DNA of 64,000 bases from Paenibacillus glycanilyticus NBRC 16618 (GTDB lineage Bacteria > Bacillota > Bacilli > Paenibacillales > Paenibacillaceae): the NCBI RefSeq assembly GCF_004000805.1, contig NZ_BILY01000005.1:184909-248908 (forward strand), read 5' to 3'. The notes under the pieces were generated by a model that saw only the letters and a program-made list of their open reading frames with translations, was not told the DNA's origin and searched no databases. The position numbers were made by a program, and so were the translations under genes. Shown here in pieces: positions 1 to 9,614 of the stretch (positions are counted from its first letter, which is position 1; each line of letters opens with the position of its first letter).

Positions 1-3000
1 CCTCTTCAATAAATCATCGATTCTAAAGCTGACGGAGGCTTGGTTCTCGACCTGCTCATCCGGCGGCAGAAGGGACTGCTCGGCTATGAATCTGACGGTC
101 AGCGATTGGCCGGGAGACAGATTGCCAAGCGGTATGCCTTGTGCCGGATCCGCTCCGCTTACGTTCCTGCCGTTAATATCCACGCTGCCCGGAACAAATA
201 AGGTTCCCGCTTGCAGCACATCGTGAAGGACCGCATCATTAATCGGCAGATCGCTCACATTAGCCACAGTTATTGCAAATCTAACCTTATCGCCTACAAA
301 AATCGTAGGAGAATCGGCGCTTTTCGTTACGACAAGCGGTGGTCCGATGACCCGAAGGACCGCGTCGGCGCGTACCAGGCCGATTTGGGACGATTCCGCC
401 AGTATCGTATTCACAATCGGCGTGCCCGGCACCGCGTTGTCCGGAACGGTGAACGGGATAATAAGCGACAATGCTTCGCCAACGTCCTGCGAGACGACGG
501 TAGCAAAGATGCCAAGCAACGGATCGGAAACACGGATGTTCGTTAGCGGAACGTTACCCGTGTTTTGACCGCGCATTCGGAAGAAGACGGTTTCTCCAGG
601 CAACGCGATTGGTGGAAATACGGTCTTCGTGACCTCCAGTCTTGGATCCGCCGGGATGGTCACATTGGCGGATGCGGTAACGGGAGGTGTCTCATTCGAA
701 CTTAGAACGGCCGTATTGGTGAGAACGGTTCCGCCGCGAGTACCTGCAGGAATGGTAAATGTCCGGGATAGCTGGATAGTGAATCCGGGCGGAATTGTAT
801 CCGCAGTCTCGTCAATTCCCAGTAATTCATCCATGAACCGCCAATTAGTAAGCGAAGTGTTTGAATTGTTTTGGATAAGGAAGGTGAAGGTTACCGTATC
901 TCCGGCCAAAGCGACTGAGGGCTCGACGCTTTTGGTCAAGCTAAGAACAAATTCAGGCTGCACGGTAAGCGTTGCGGTCGAAGAAGTCTCTCCCGTCTCT
1001 GTTGACGTCGCGGTTGCCGTATTGGTAAGAATGGTTCCTGCCTGGACGATAGGCACGATAAACGGAAGCGGAATGGTATAGACCGAGCCAACGGGCAAAG
1101 CTGGAATAACCGAATTTAGTCCAAGAGCAGCATCCGTCACAATGACGTTGGTTAATTCCACATTTCCCGTATTCTGAACGCGAATGATGGCTGTTACTGT
1201 CTGACCCGGGGGTGCCTCGGCCGGCTCAAAAACTTTGCTGATTTGAAGCAATGCGGTTGGATCTACAGTTACCGTAGAAGTGCCTTCTTCAGGATTGGAC
1301 TGATCGGAGGTGGCAACGGCGGTATTCACAATAACTGTACCCGGCAGGATGCTTGACGGTACAACGTAAAGGAACACAAGCGTCCGGCTCTCGCCGGGGT
1401 TAAGCGTACCGATATCGCTGGCCACGCCAATGGTATCATCCCTGAGTTCAACACCCGTCAATACAACCGTCCCCGCATTAGCAACCGTAATCGTATAGGT
1501 AACGGTGCCGCCGGGAGCAACAATTTCCCTGTCCGGTGTTTTGGTAACGGTCATAACCGGAGGCAACGGGTCTACAAGCACATTTGCTGTGGTATCTATC
1601 GTATCGGTCTGATCGGAAGCGGCTGTGCTTCGATTTTGAATAACCGTTCCTATTGGCGTGCCAACCGGAATGACGAATGATGGCGTAAACGATTGAGAGG
1701 CTCCTATTCCGAGAGTTGGAATAACCGTACTTAAGCCCAGCAAAGCATCCTGAACAATAACGTTGGTGAGCGGAACATTGCCGGTATTCGTAACCGTAAT
1801 GGTGTAGGTGACAGTAGCACCTGGCAGCGCGTTTTCCACGCTTGGCGTCTTCGTAATCGAGAGCTCGGGAACTCCCACTACCGTTACGATTACCGATTCT
1901 TCCTGAGGAGGGGTTTCCGTTGAAGTAACAATAACCGTGTTATTAATGATTGTTCCGGCTGCGGCAGTAGGAGGTATCGTTAACGGGACAGTCTCGATGA
2001 CGGATACGCCAGGCTCAAGTGCGGCAATCGTATTGATGTAGCCAAGAAGAGGATCGTTAATAACGACATTGGTCAGCGCTGTATTTCCGGTATTGGTCAC
2101 GGTGAACGTAAAAAGGACCGTACTGCCAGCAATTGCTTGGGTCTGGTCAACTGATTTATTAATCGCGATAGAAGGCTCAGGAATTAATATATCCAAAGAA
2201 GCTTCATCGATGTCCGTTACCGTTAATGTCTCAAATGTACCCGATACGGCAGCTGTGTTTACGATTGGATTTACGGACAAATCCGGGACGATAAACGGGA
2301 TGTTGAGCGTCCTTTCCTCTCCAATCGCCAAAGTGCCGATCACTTCGTCTAGTCCAATCAAAGGATCTGTTAACCGAACATCGGAAAGAACCGTATTTCC
2401 CTTATTTGCAATGACCAAAGTATACGTAACTTGATCCCCTCGCGCAGCCTGCGGAGGTGAAACCGATTTGGTGAGAGAGATAGCGGGCTGTCCCAGCACT
2501 TTTACAACGGCATCCGACTGGGCGGGTCCAATCTGGTCCGTCGTAACGGATGCGACATTCACTATGGTCTCGCCCTGCAGGGCATTAGCCGGAATGACAA
2601 AAGGAACAGTAACGATGATCGAGTCTCCGGGATCTATCGCCTCGTAGATCTGGTCAACATTCAGTACGGGATCGGTGATGCGGATATTCGTGAGTCTATC
2701 ATTCCCCGCATTCGTTACGTTTATCGTATAGAGTACGGTTTCTCCCGGAGCCGCAACCTGAGGATTAACCGATTTGACCAGATAAATTTCCAGAATCGGA
2801 GGAACGACGATCGTTGCGGTATCGGATACAGGCGGCGCTTCATTGGAAGTAGCAACCGTCAGGTTGTTGAAGACGGTGCCTGCTAAAGTGCCGGCAGGAA
2901 CAAGGAACGGTACATTATAGGAGCGGGATTCCCCGGCAGCAAGCGATGGGATTACATCCGTAAAGCCAACAAGATCATCCTTAACGATAACATTGGTTAC

Positions 3001-5079
3001 GGGAGCATTTGATAAGTTGGCGACGGTAATCCGGTAGGTAACCGTGTCGCCGGGAGGAACGGTAAGACGGTCAGGCGATTTAGTAATAGATAACTGGTAA
3101 TCAGGCAGCACGATCACTTCAGCTTGATCCTGAACCGGGAGGGTTTGATCCGATATCGCAAATACCGTGTTCACGATAACGGAGCCCGCTGGCGTTCCGG
3201 GCGGAACAACGTATGTGGCATGCAGCTCCACGGTCGATTCGGGAGGAAGGAAAGAGATGATATCGACCAGGCCAAGAAGCGAGTCTTCAATACGAACGTT
3301 TGTTAGCGGAAACGGCGCCGGATTTTTGATCGAGAAGGTATAGGTGATGACCTGCCCCGGTAATGCTTCCGTAGGCTCAGCGGTTTTGTTAATAAAGATT
3401 TCAATAGCTTTCTGGACAAAAACAATATAGTCCTCTACTTCCCCGTCGGTTGCCGGCCCTAAGCTTCTGGTATCCGCAAGCTGTCCCGGCGGATTCGCAT
3501 TCACCAGCGTATCGGTTGTTAAACGCAGTCTAACAAAGGTATGATCCAGGATTGGCGTCACGCCAAAGGGGGGAAAAAAATGTAGCTCATAGGTTTGAGT
3601 GCCGGGAATCGAAGGAATCGTCAATACGGGAGAAGCCTCATCTACTTGGAAAATGCCATCGCCGTTAAAATCTACCCACGCATACAGATTTGCCGATGTA
3701 CCTGTCGTATTCGTCACGGTCACCGGGAAGGAATAAAATCCTATATTTACAATCAATGGCGGCAGGGGAATGGCGAGACCATCGTCTTGGATGCCTTGCG
3801 TCAAGTCATCCCCGGTTGCGTCAAAATTCTGATGAGCATCGGTCTCCGCCGTAACTCTCGTGCCAAGAAACAGATTATTAACGAGACCGTGGCGGGGGCC
3901 ATCGGAGGAAAGCAGCGTAGAATAATTGTCCGGCCCATTGCCCGAAGCAACATCCGGCGCATCGCCAAAGTCCAGATTAATAGTTGCTAGAGCGCACATC
4001 GTGGCATCGTTGAAGGAGGAAGAGACCGTTGAAGAAAAGCGGCTTGCGGCAGCAGTATTCCCCGATATGGTGTAACGGTATATAGTGCCGTCGTTATTCG
4101 AAATGGCATAAATTGTGCCTGTTGCATCTAGAGCAACCGCACCAAAAGGTCCCGTATTTAATGGAGTAGTTGTAATATTCGTGATTGTGCCCGTATTGGG
4201 AACAATCCGCTGCATGAGCCCGGTTGGCGTAATGGCGTACAGGTTACCGTCCTGCTGCCGATATACCCAGTCGCTGGAGTTGAGCGCACGGCTTAAGGCT
4301 ACTCCAAAGTTGCTGGTCTGCTCCAAAAAGCCGTTAGCCGGATTGACCAGCTTCATGAACGTCGAGGAATTCGGGCGAAGATCAATGACATAAAATCTCG
4401 TTTCATTATTAACAAACAAATAAAGGAATCCATTCAAGTCAAATGTTCCGACATTGTAAGTGTCTGCCGGTAGGCCAGGCGGAAGGGGAGACAGGGTGAT
4501 GACATTTCCGTTGTTGTCTACGCGGACGATACGGTTATTTAATTGATCATAGCCATAGATGTAATTATCAATCGTATTATAGCCAATGCCGTTAATATCG
4601 ACAGGCGGACTGACGGTTCCTTGGACGACGGCTGTGCCCGTAACGATATTAATGTTGTACCAGACAGAAGGACGGCCGGAGAATTGAATCATGCTTGTGG
4701 TGCAACCCAGCGGGTTATTAATCGTGTCATGACTGAAATTGTTGCCGCTAAGTACGGCGTTTCCCGTAACCTGTGCCGCCGTAACGGTTAACGTTATTTT
4801 GCGTGGTCCATTGGACATGGTAAAACCTGCAGGCTGGGAAAAAGCAACCGGGGGACAGGTGGCCCCGGGATTGCCGACGGTCTCATACACCGTATACGTA
4901 CCCGCTGCCAAGATCGAAAAGCTGTAGTTCCCGGCCACATCGGTTTGAACGGAAGTGCAAGTGCTGCCGGTACTGCTGAACAGCACGACAAATGCACCCG
5001 GTATTCCGGGCTCTCCAGCGGTAAATACTCCGTCATGGTTCACATCGTTAAAAACGATTCCCGTAATTGTAGCTGGCAT
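1..5079 (-). CDS. Giant DUF11-repeat surface-type protein (3' end beyond window)
   Basis: An uninterrupted minus-strand frame of 1,693 codons runs from an ATG at 5079 off the left edge, so the C-terminus is missing. A strong AGGAGGT lies about 13 nt upstream. Order: an SdrB/Cna-B-like domain (about residues 3-100, starting ITGIVFNDVNHDG), a repetitive region like DUF6923 (about 135-350), a GEVED-type domain (about 380-555, with WVDFNGDG and DGEVEDY), then ten repeats of about 101 residues and the start of an eleventh, more canonical DUF11 unit. Each repeat has a signature like ITKTP...GxTVTYTITVTNTGNxxLTNV. Such proteins are usually extracellular stalks or adhesins, but no signal peptide is visible: the adhesin-like domain begins at residue 4. 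Export could be non-classical, or the protein could be assembled on spores from the mother cell. Domain calls are confident; localisation is inference. Confidence 0.9.
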   Translation of the reverse strand, partial: MPATITGIVFNDVNHDGVFTAGEPGIPGAFVVLFSSTGSTCTSVQTDVAGNYSFSILAAGTYTVYETVGNPGATCPPVAFSQPAGFTMSNGPRKITLTVTAAQVTGNAVLSGNNFSHDTINNPLGCTTSMIQFSGRPSVWYNINIVTGTAVVQGTVSPPVDINGIGYNTIDNYIYGYDQLNNRIVRVDNNGNVITLSPLPPGLPADTYNVGTFDLNGFLYLFVNNETRFYVIDLRPNSSTFMKLVNPANGFLEQTSNFGVALSRALNSSDWVYRQQDGNLYAITPTGLMQRIVPNTGTITNITTTPLNTGPFGAVALDATGTIYAISNNDGTIYRYTISGNTAAASRFSSTVSSSFNDATMCALATINLDFGDAPDVASGNGPDNYSTLLSSDGPRHGLVNNLFLGTRVTAETDAHQNFDATGDDLTQGIQDDGLAIPLPPLIVNIGFYSFPVTVTNTTGTSANLYAWVDFNGDGIFQVDEASPVLTIPSIPGTQTYELHFFPPFGVTPILDHTFVRLRLTTDTLVNANPPGQLADTRSLGPATDGEVEDYIVFVQKAIEIFINKTAEPTEALPGQVITYTFSIKNPAPFPLTNVRIEDSLLGLVDIISFLPPESTVELHATYVVPPGTPAGSVIVNTVFAISDQTLPVQDQAEVIVLPDYQLSITKSPDRLTVPPGDTVTYRITVANLSNAPVTNVIVKDDLVGFTDVIPSLAAGESRSYNVPFLVPAGTLAGTVFNNLTVATSNEAPPVSDTATIVVPPILEIYLVKSVNPQVAAPGETVLYTINVTNAGNDRLTNIRITDPVLNVDQIYEAIDPGDSIIVTVPFVIPANALQGETIVNVASVTTDQIGPAQSDAVVKVLGQPAISLTKSVSPPQAARGDQVTYTLVIANKGNTVLSDVRLTDPLIGLDEVIGTLAIGEERTLNIPFIVPDLSVNPIVNTAAVSGTFETLTVTDIDEASLDILIPEPSIAINKSVDQTQAIAGSTVLFTFTVTNTGNTALTNVVINDPLLGYINTIAALEPGVSVIETVPLTIPPTAAAGTIINNTVIVTSTETPPQEESVIVTVVGVPELSITKTPSVENALPGATVTYTITVTNTGNVPLTNVIVQDALLGLSTVIPTLGIGASQSFTPSFVIPVGTPIGTVIQNRSTAASDQTDTIDTTANVLVDPLPPVMTVTKTPDREIVAPGGTVTYTITVANAGTVVLTGVELRDDTIGVASDIGTLNPGESRTLVFLYVVPSSILPGTVIVNTAVATSDQSNPEEGTSTVTVDPTALLQISKVFEPAEAPPGQTVTAIIRVQNTGNVELTNVIVTDAALGLNSVIPALPVGSVYTIPLPFIVPIVQAGTILTNTATATSTETGETSSTATLTVQPEFVLSLTKSVEPSVALAGDTVTFTFLIQNNSNTSLTNWRFMDELLGIDETADTIPPGFTIQLSRTFTIPAGTRGGTVLTNTAVLSSNETPPVTASANVTIPADPRLEVTKTVFPPIALPGETVFFRMRGQNTGNVPLTNIRVSDPLLGIFATVVSQDVGEALSLIIPFTVPDNAVPGTPIVNTILAESSQIGLVRADAVLRVIGPPLVVTKSADSPTIFVGDKVRFAITVANVSDLPINDAVLHDVLQAGTLFVPGSVDINGRNVSGADPAQGIPLGNLSPGQSLTVRFIAEQSLLPPDEQVENQASVSFRIDDLLKR
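324..3402 (-). repeat. Ten tandem ~300-bp coding repeats (DUF11/DUF7507-like)
   Basis: Within the giant gene, about residues 560-1585 consist of ten back-to-back units of roughly 101 residues. Each has a conserved N-terminal strand (ITKSxxP), a G-D/E-T-V-T-Y core, a TNTGN turn and a closing NTAxxTS segment. Protein similarity is clear while the DNA copies are well diverged, so this is old duplication, not recent expansion. A longer DUF11 unit begins at about residue 1586. Confidence 0.85.
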
Positions 5080-5340
5080 TGCGAGTGTGGATACCTCCTT
5101 TTTTGGGGGATGGCAAGTTATCTTTCAAGCAGCATTGTATATAAATATTCTTTAAGCCTGACCGATAGAAGAATTTCCGACAGGGATCTTGCTTGTCCGA
5201 TTGCAGTCGACTTTCGAGGATCATAATGTGGAAATTAAAGGAAGTTGATTGCCGATTGCCGAATATAGTGTGAAGAGAGTAAGCCAGAGGGCAGGCGTTT
5301 ATAGAGATGCTGCATTTACCAATGAAAGGGATGATCAAAG

Positions 5341-5565
5341 ATGAAGGAGAAGGAAGAATGGGAGAAAGAGGAATCATCGGCTTCTTCCACTGTCGTATCT
5401 TTCAATGAAGCTACGGATCATTATCAGAAGATTATGGGGGTTCCGAGCCAACGGGCGGACTTAAAAAGCATGCCAAAGGCATTGCGGTGGTTCTCTTATT
5501 TTTTCTACACGGTTATTGTTCTTGGCGCCATACTTTTTCTAGTCTCCTGGTTCATTTATAGGTAA
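5341..5565 (+). CDS. Small single-pass membrane protein, 74 aa, unknown
   Basis: ATG at 5341 with GAAAGGG about 10 nt upstream. The first 50 residues are hydrophilic and very acidic at the start (KEKEEWEKEE), and the last about 25 form one hydrophobic helix (YFFYTVIVLGAILFLVSWF), giving a tail-anchored topology with a cytosolic N-terminus. A compact terminator follows directly, so it is a single-gene unit. It lies divergent from the giant repeat gene. I do not recognise the family. Confidence 0.7.
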   Translation: MKEKEEWEKEESSASSTVVSFNEATDHYQKIMGVPSQRADLKSMPKALRWFSYFFYTVIVLGAILFLVSWFIYR

Positions 5566-5574
5566 TTATTTTAA

Positions 5575-5600
5575 GCGGAGCTGCGAGGCTCCTCTTTTTT
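5575..5600 (+). terminator. Rho-independent terminator
   Basis: Stem GGAGC (5577-5581) pairs with GCTCC (5588-5592), followed by TCTTTTTT. It ends the 74-aa membrane protein gene. Confidence 0.8.
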
Positions 5601-5699
5601 ATGTAAGAGGTGTAATTTTTATGCTACCCAAACGCATGGAAGAAGTGTATACTTGCCCCAACTTCTTATCCTGGATAAAAGCTAGGGAGGACTGCAGAC

Positions 5700-7472
5700 A
5701 TGTTGCTGGATGAGAGATATCTTACGTTATATGAACGCTTTGGAGGCGGAGCGGGGCCTATCGAGGTTACTCTTGAGGAATTATCCGAATTGTTATACTG
5801 CACGCCGCGCAATGCCAAGCTTATTCCGAAAAAGCTGCAAAGCGAACAGCTGATTGAGTGGCTTCCGGGAGTCGGCAGAGGCCACCGGTCCAGAATCGCA
5901 TTTCATGCCGCCAAAGAACCTTATTTATTGGAGTTTGCCGCCCATACAGCGGAACAAGGAGATTACAAGCGGGCTTTCGATCTAATTACACAATACGGCA
6001 ACGGTACGAATGCCCGAAACAAGTTTTTGGAATGGCTAGACAATCAATTTGGCTACAAAAAAGAAGAGACCGGTGAAGGGGAGCAATGTCGGGATTCACT
6101 AATCTTCCCCGTATTAAAAGCACCCGTGACGCTTGATCCGGCCGATCTGCTTTATTCCTTTGATTCCCACCTGACTCGCCAGATTTTTGACCGGCTGTTA
6201 AGGTTTGACGAGCAATTGGAGAAGATTGTGCCGATGCTTGCCCATTCGTGGAGTTCAAATCCGGATGCCACGGAGTGGACGTTTTATCTCCGTAAAGGCG
6301 TTCGCTTCCATAACGGCCAGGAGCTTACCTCCAGGGATGTACAGTTTACTATGCAGCGACTTCAGGGGGAAACGGCGAACAGCTGGCTGTTGCGCGAGGT
6401 TAAAAGCATAGAATCAATTGGTTCTCGCGTGCTGCGGATTAAGCTGAACCGGGTGAACCGGATCTTCGACCGATTTATGTGTTCGGCAGCTGCAGGTATT
6501 CTTCCGTTCGAATTTGCGGGCATGGAAGAGGAGAGGTTTTGGAATCAGCCGGTTGGGACGGGGCCATTCCAGCTCGCGAAGTGGATGAACGGTCGAATTC
6601 GGCTGAATGCCTATGATGCTTATTTTCAAGGCAGACCTTATCTGGATGAAGTGGAAGTCGTTATCATGCCGGAGGACTGCAGTCAAGAGCTCGATAAGCT
6701 TGCGAAGGTACATCATAGTCTGGATACGATGAGGATGGACCGCGAAAGCACGCAGGAAGAGTGGCAGGAGCTCGAGAAGATCTGCCAGGGCTGCGTTCTT
6801 CTGAATTGGAATGTTGCTGCCCAAGGGCCGCAGCAGTCCGAGTCCTTCCGCCAGGCCGTACGCCGGATGTTGCACCCGCAGGAGATGATCGATGAGCTCG
6901 GCGGCGAAAGGGCGTTCCCCGCGTTTGGCTTTAGGCCGCAGCAGAATGATTCGCTGGAGCTTGAGCCAATCCAGCCTGAGCGGATTCGCACTCTTTTGCG
7001 TGAATCGGGTTACGGCGGAGACATTTTACGCTTTGCTTTTCATCCGAAGTACGAGGAGGACGGCGCTTGGGTGATGAACCGTTTGGCCGATTGGGGAATT
7101 CAGACGGAGAAGCTGCCTTACGATTGTTTAATGCAAGCCGACTTCTGTATTACCGGGCTCGTATTTCCGGAGGATGAAGTTTGCGAAATCGAGGCTTACG
7201 AGCATCGAGATTGTGTGATGAAGAACTTTTTTGACTCGGAGAGGACAGAGTGGATAATCGGCCGGATCGATCTGGCTGTAGCAGTCGATTCCTTGAATGA
7301 ACGACGCCGTGTGCTCAAAGAAATAGAAGAGCGACTCCGTGAGGAAGCGGTGGTATCCTTCCTGCACCACAGACGATTAAGCACGTATTTGCATCCTTCC
7401 GTACGAGGTGTGAACCTGAACCCATTGGGCTGGATTGACTTCAAAGATGTTTGGCTGGAGGAGCATGACTAA
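5700..7472 (+). CDS. SgrR-family transcriptional regulator with solute-binding domain
   Basis: A 590-residue cytosolic protein. Residues about 1-70 form an SgrR-type winged helix (LYERFGGGAGPIEVTLEELSELLYCTPRN, then GRGHRSRIAF), and about 130-590 form a periplasmic-binding-protein-like domain of the dipeptide/oligopeptide (SBP_bac_5) class, with the landmark WTFYLRKGVRFHNG...SRDVQFT. SgrR in E. coli senses sugar-phosphate stress through this same architecture. In Firmicutes these proteins often sit near transporters, but none is adjacent here. GGGAGG precedes the ATG by about 11 nt. The gene stands alone between two terminators. The ligand cannot be predicted. Confidence 0.85.
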   Translation: MLLDERYLTLYERFGGGAGPIEVTLEELSELLYCTPRNAKLIPKKLQSEQLIEWLPGVGRGHRSRIAFHAAKEPYLLEFAAHTAEQGDYKRAFDLITQYGNGTNARNKFLEWLDNQFGYKKEETGEGEQCRDSLIFPVLKAPVTLDPADLLYSFDSHLTRQIFDRLLRFDEQLEKIVPMLAHSWSSNPDATEWTFYLRKGVRFHNGQELTSRDVQFTMQRLQGETANSWLLREVKSIESIGSRVLRIKLNRVNRIFDRFMCSAAAGILPFEFAGMEEERFWNQPVGTGPFQLAKWMNGRIRLNAYDAYFQGRPYLDEVEVVIMPEDCSQELDKLAKVHHSLDTMRMDRESTQEEWQELEKICQGCVLLNWNVAAQGPQQSESFRQAVRRMLHPQEMIDELGGERAFPAFGFRPQQNDSLELEPIQPERIRTLLRESGYGGDILRFAFHPKYEEDGAWVMNRLADWGIQTEKLPYDCLMQADFCITGLVFPEDEVCEIEAYEHRDCVMKNFFDSERTEWIIGRIDLAVAVDSLNERRRVLKEIEERLREEAVVSFLHHRRLSTYLHPSVRGVNLNPLGWIDFKDVWLEEHD

Positions 7473-7494
7473 TAGATTAAGTTGAATGATTACG

Positions 7495-7526
7495 CTAAGC
7501 AGTCTCGAAACGCGAGGCTGCTTTTT
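7495..7526 (+). terminator. Rho-independent terminator
   Basis: AGCAGTCTCG pairs with CGAGGCTGCT (one G-T) around an AAACG loop, followed by seven T. It ends the SgrR-like gene and shows that the next protein cannot start at the in-frame TTG at 7482. Confidence 0.9.
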
Positions 7527-7715
7527 TTATGGGAAAATTTACAACAAAAAAATTGCAAAAAACTGCACTTATTTATCGATTTGTTACGTCTGATAGATGT
7601 GGATGTCATCGTAATGGTTGTACTGATAATATTTACTTCTAGTATTTACGCAGCTGTTGCATTTATAATGGGCTATCATCGAAAGGGTGAAGTCCGCAAA
7701 GAAAGGATGGAACTT

Positions 7716-8756
7716 GTGAAGAAATTTTTTGGTATTGTAGGTGTCTTTATTCTCGTTTGGGCGATTATCTCGGGTATCTTTATGTTCTTTACAGATTCCG
7801 GATATCGTCTTCGGGCGATGGCGGCGGAGACCATCTTATCGTCACAACACCGGCAGTGGGCGAAGTACACTTTTTTACCCCAAAGTGACTTGGACGCTAT
7901 GCTGGAAAATATAAATAATCCGAATTATGTGAACAGCGCATCGGGATCGGGCAATTTAGGTGGCATGGTGAACGTTAAGTCCGATAAGGATTTGTATGTG
8001 CACGTGGAGTCGATTGAGAGTTACACCAATCCCACGCATTATTACAAAGGAAAAGTCATTACGATCTCCAATCCGAATCGGGTAAAGCTCGTTAGCTCAA
8101 AGCTGAGTGACCATGGCGAACAAATCTTTGTTATCGCGAAGCGGGCCAAAGCCCTTGCCGCCATTAACGCGAGTGGCTTTGTCGACTTGGATGGGCATGG
8201 CAACGGCGGAGCTTCTACCGGTGTCGTTATTGAAGACGGCGTTATCAAAAGCCAGAATAAGAATACAAAAGAATTTGTTGCTGGCATAACGAAAGATGGC
8301 GTCATGATTACGGGCAAGTACAGCGCGAATGAGCTGGTTAACCTAGGGGTACAATATGCAGCAGGCTTCAAGCCGCAGCTTATCGTAAACGGCCAAAAAA
8401 TGGTTGAAGGCGACGGCGGTTGGGGCTGGGGGCCGCGTACGGCAATTGGACAAAAAGCCGACGGCAGCATCATTTTCGTCGTGATTGACGGCCGTCAAAC
8501 CCGTTCCGTTGGCGCTAGCATCAAAGAAGTACAGGATTTGCTCTACGAGCGTGGAGCGGTAAATGCCATGTGCATGGATGGCGGTTCTTCCTCTTCGATG
8601 TATTTTAACGGCGATAACATTACGATTCCTTCTTCCCGCAATAATATTCCCCGTTATCTGCCGAATATCTGGGCTTTGATTCCGCAAGCCGGCGATACCC
8701 TACACGTTGACGTGGATGGTAAAGACGTCTCTTCGTTTGATGGACTGGGCTTGTAA
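7716..8756 (+). CDS. Phosphodiester glycosidase family protein (NAGPA domain)
   Basis: I place the start at GTG 7716, with AAAGGATGG 5-8 nt upstream, because upstream in-frame codons run through a terminator. This gives a 346-aa protein. An N-terminal membrane segment (FFGIVGVFILVWAIISGIFMFF) anchors an extracellular NAGPA/YigE-type domain recognised by INASGFVDLDGHGNGG, GPRTAIGQ and ERGAVNAMCMDGGSSSSMYFNG. Human uncovering enzyme and bacterial relatives cleave sugar phosphodiesters, and bacterial members are often linked to exopolysaccharide or wall-polymer turnover. The gene is monocistronic and closed by a hairpin terminator. ATG 7707 is a poorer start because the Shine-Dalgarno would touch it. 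Confidence 0.88.
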   Translation: MKKFFGIVGVFILVWAIISGIFMFFTDSGYRLRAMAAETILSSQHRQWAKYTFLPQSDLDAMLENINNPNYVNSASGSGNLGGMVNVKSDKDLYVHVESIESYTNPTHYYKGKVITISNPNRVKLVSSKLSDHGEQIFVIAKRAKALAAINASGFVDLDGHGNGGASTGVVIEDGVIKSQNKNTKEFVAGITKDGVMITGKYSANELVNLGVQYAAGFKPQLIVNGQKMVEGDGGWGWGPRTAIGQKADGSIIFVVIDGRQTRSVGASIKEVQDLLYERGAVNAMCMDGGSSSSMYFNGDNITIPSSRNNIPRYLPNIWALIPQAGDTLHVDVDGKDVSSFDGLGL

Positions 8757-8776
8757 GGTATAGCGTATAGCTTATA

Positions 8777-8818
8777 ACCTCTTGGTGGAATGGCGACATT
8801 CCTTCGGGAGGTTTTTTT
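8777..8818 (+). terminator. Rho-independent terminator
   Basis: ACCTC pairs with GAGGT, with an inner stem GGAATG/CATTCC closed by GCGA, followed by seven T. It ends the phosphodiester glycosidase gene. Confidence 0.85.
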
Positions 8819-8878
8819 ATTATCAAAATTCTTGAAGTTAACCATCGAATACTCTCCATAATGCTCTTGAGCGATAGT

Positions 8879-8887
8879 TGATATAAT
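8879..8887 (+). promoter_or_regulatory. Extended -10 promoter for the DinB gene
   Basis: TGATATAAT is a perfect extended -10 (TGn plus TATAAT) 31 nt before the DinB start codon. No good -35 is seen, as is usual for this promoter class. Confidence 0.45.
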
Positions 8888-8917
8888 GGAGCAACTACGG
8901 AAAAAGGGGCGATATAG

Positions 8918-9397
8918 ATGATAACGAAAACCGTCGAGCAACTTGGGAGATACGTGGAATTCGTACCCTTGCAATTAAGAGCTTGGTCCGAGGAGAGAAT
9001 GGCAACGCCGCGAGCCCTTGGCAAATGGTCCAGTCTGCAAATTCTCGGACATCTGTGCGATTCGGCGATCAACAACTGCAAAAGGATCGTTGAGGCTCCG
9101 ACTGCCGCAGGACTATACGTTATTACTCCATATAACCAGGACAATTGGGTTGAAGCGCAGCAATATGCATCGGCGCCGGCAGAAGAAATTATCGCCTTAT
9201 GGGAAAGCCTGAACAGATCGATGGTGAGAGTGATTTCGGCAGTACCCGTTGATACGTTAACTTCATGCCATATCCAACTGCCTAACGGCGAGACGCATAC
9301 GCTGGAATGGCTGATAAAAGATTACTTAGAGCATTTAGAGCATCATCTCAAGCAAATCTCTCCGGATTTATTGTTAGGGGAACTCCTCATACCATGA
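8918..9397 (+). CDS. DinB-like four-helix metalloprotein
   Basis: A 159-aa protein starting at ATG 8918 with AAAGGGG about 10 nt upstream. The pattern KWSSLQILGHLCDSAINN near residue 40 and the C-terminal EHLEHHLKQI match the DinB/YfiT four-helix bundle, in which three histidines bind a divalent metal. Members include thiol-dependent S-transferases such as BstA, but most are uncharacterised. It is monocistronic with its own extended -10 promoter. The transcription terminator begins inside the last codons. Confidence 0.8.
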   Translation: MITKTVEQLGRYVEFVPLQLRAWSEERMATPRALGKWSSLQILGHLCDSAINNCKRIVEAPTAAGLYVITPYNQDNWVEAQQYASAPAEEIIALWESLNRSMVRVISAVPVDTLTSCHIQLPNGETHTLEWLIKDYLEHLEHHLKQISPDLLLGELLIP

Positions 9398-9408
9398 GGT
9401 GTTTTTTT
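9382..9408 (+). terminator. Terminator overlapping the dinB-like stop codon
   Basis: ACTCCTCAT pairs with ATGAGGTGT (one mismatch) around ACC, followed by a run of T. The stop codon TGA at 9395-9397 is inside the right arm, so a terminating ribosome covers the hairpin. Confidence 0.8.
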
Positions 9409-9525
9409 ATGCAAACCAAGAGAGAGTTATTGTACATAACCTGACGTGGATTTTATGGGAATGTGCACCAAGCACAATTTATCGAACCTCTTTTAGCATC
9501 TCATCTATATTTGATGTCAGTAATA

Positions 9526-9554
9526 TTGACGTGAATATAACGATGACCTATATT
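9526..9554 (+). promoter_or_regulatory. Sigma-A promoter of the Bmp/Rieske operon
   Basis: TTGACG at 9526 and TATATT at 9549 are separated by exactly 17 bp. Transcription would begin near 9561, about 54 nt before the Bmp start codon. Confidence 0.75.
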
Positions 9555-9614
9555 ACCTCTAAGCTTTCCGAAATTAGGTTGCATTCGTTCGGCAAATTGG
9601 GGGAGGGTCTTGGC

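Noticed and set aside
211..4927. Several plus-strand open frames of 60-150 codons across the first 5 kb
   Set aside because: They lie opposite the giant minus-strand repeat gene, have no ribosome binding sites and repeat with its internal periodicity, so they are antisense shadows.
5080..5340. Sigma-E or sigma-K promoter for the giant repeat gene
   Set aside because: A TATACAAT near 5130 on the minus strand resembles a -10, but no matching -35 is at the right distance.
7482..7715. Longer N-terminus for the phosphodiester glycosidase from TTG 7482
   Set aside because: It would be translated through a strong terminator hairpin. GTG 7716 has the proper ribosome binding site and begins the membrane anchor.
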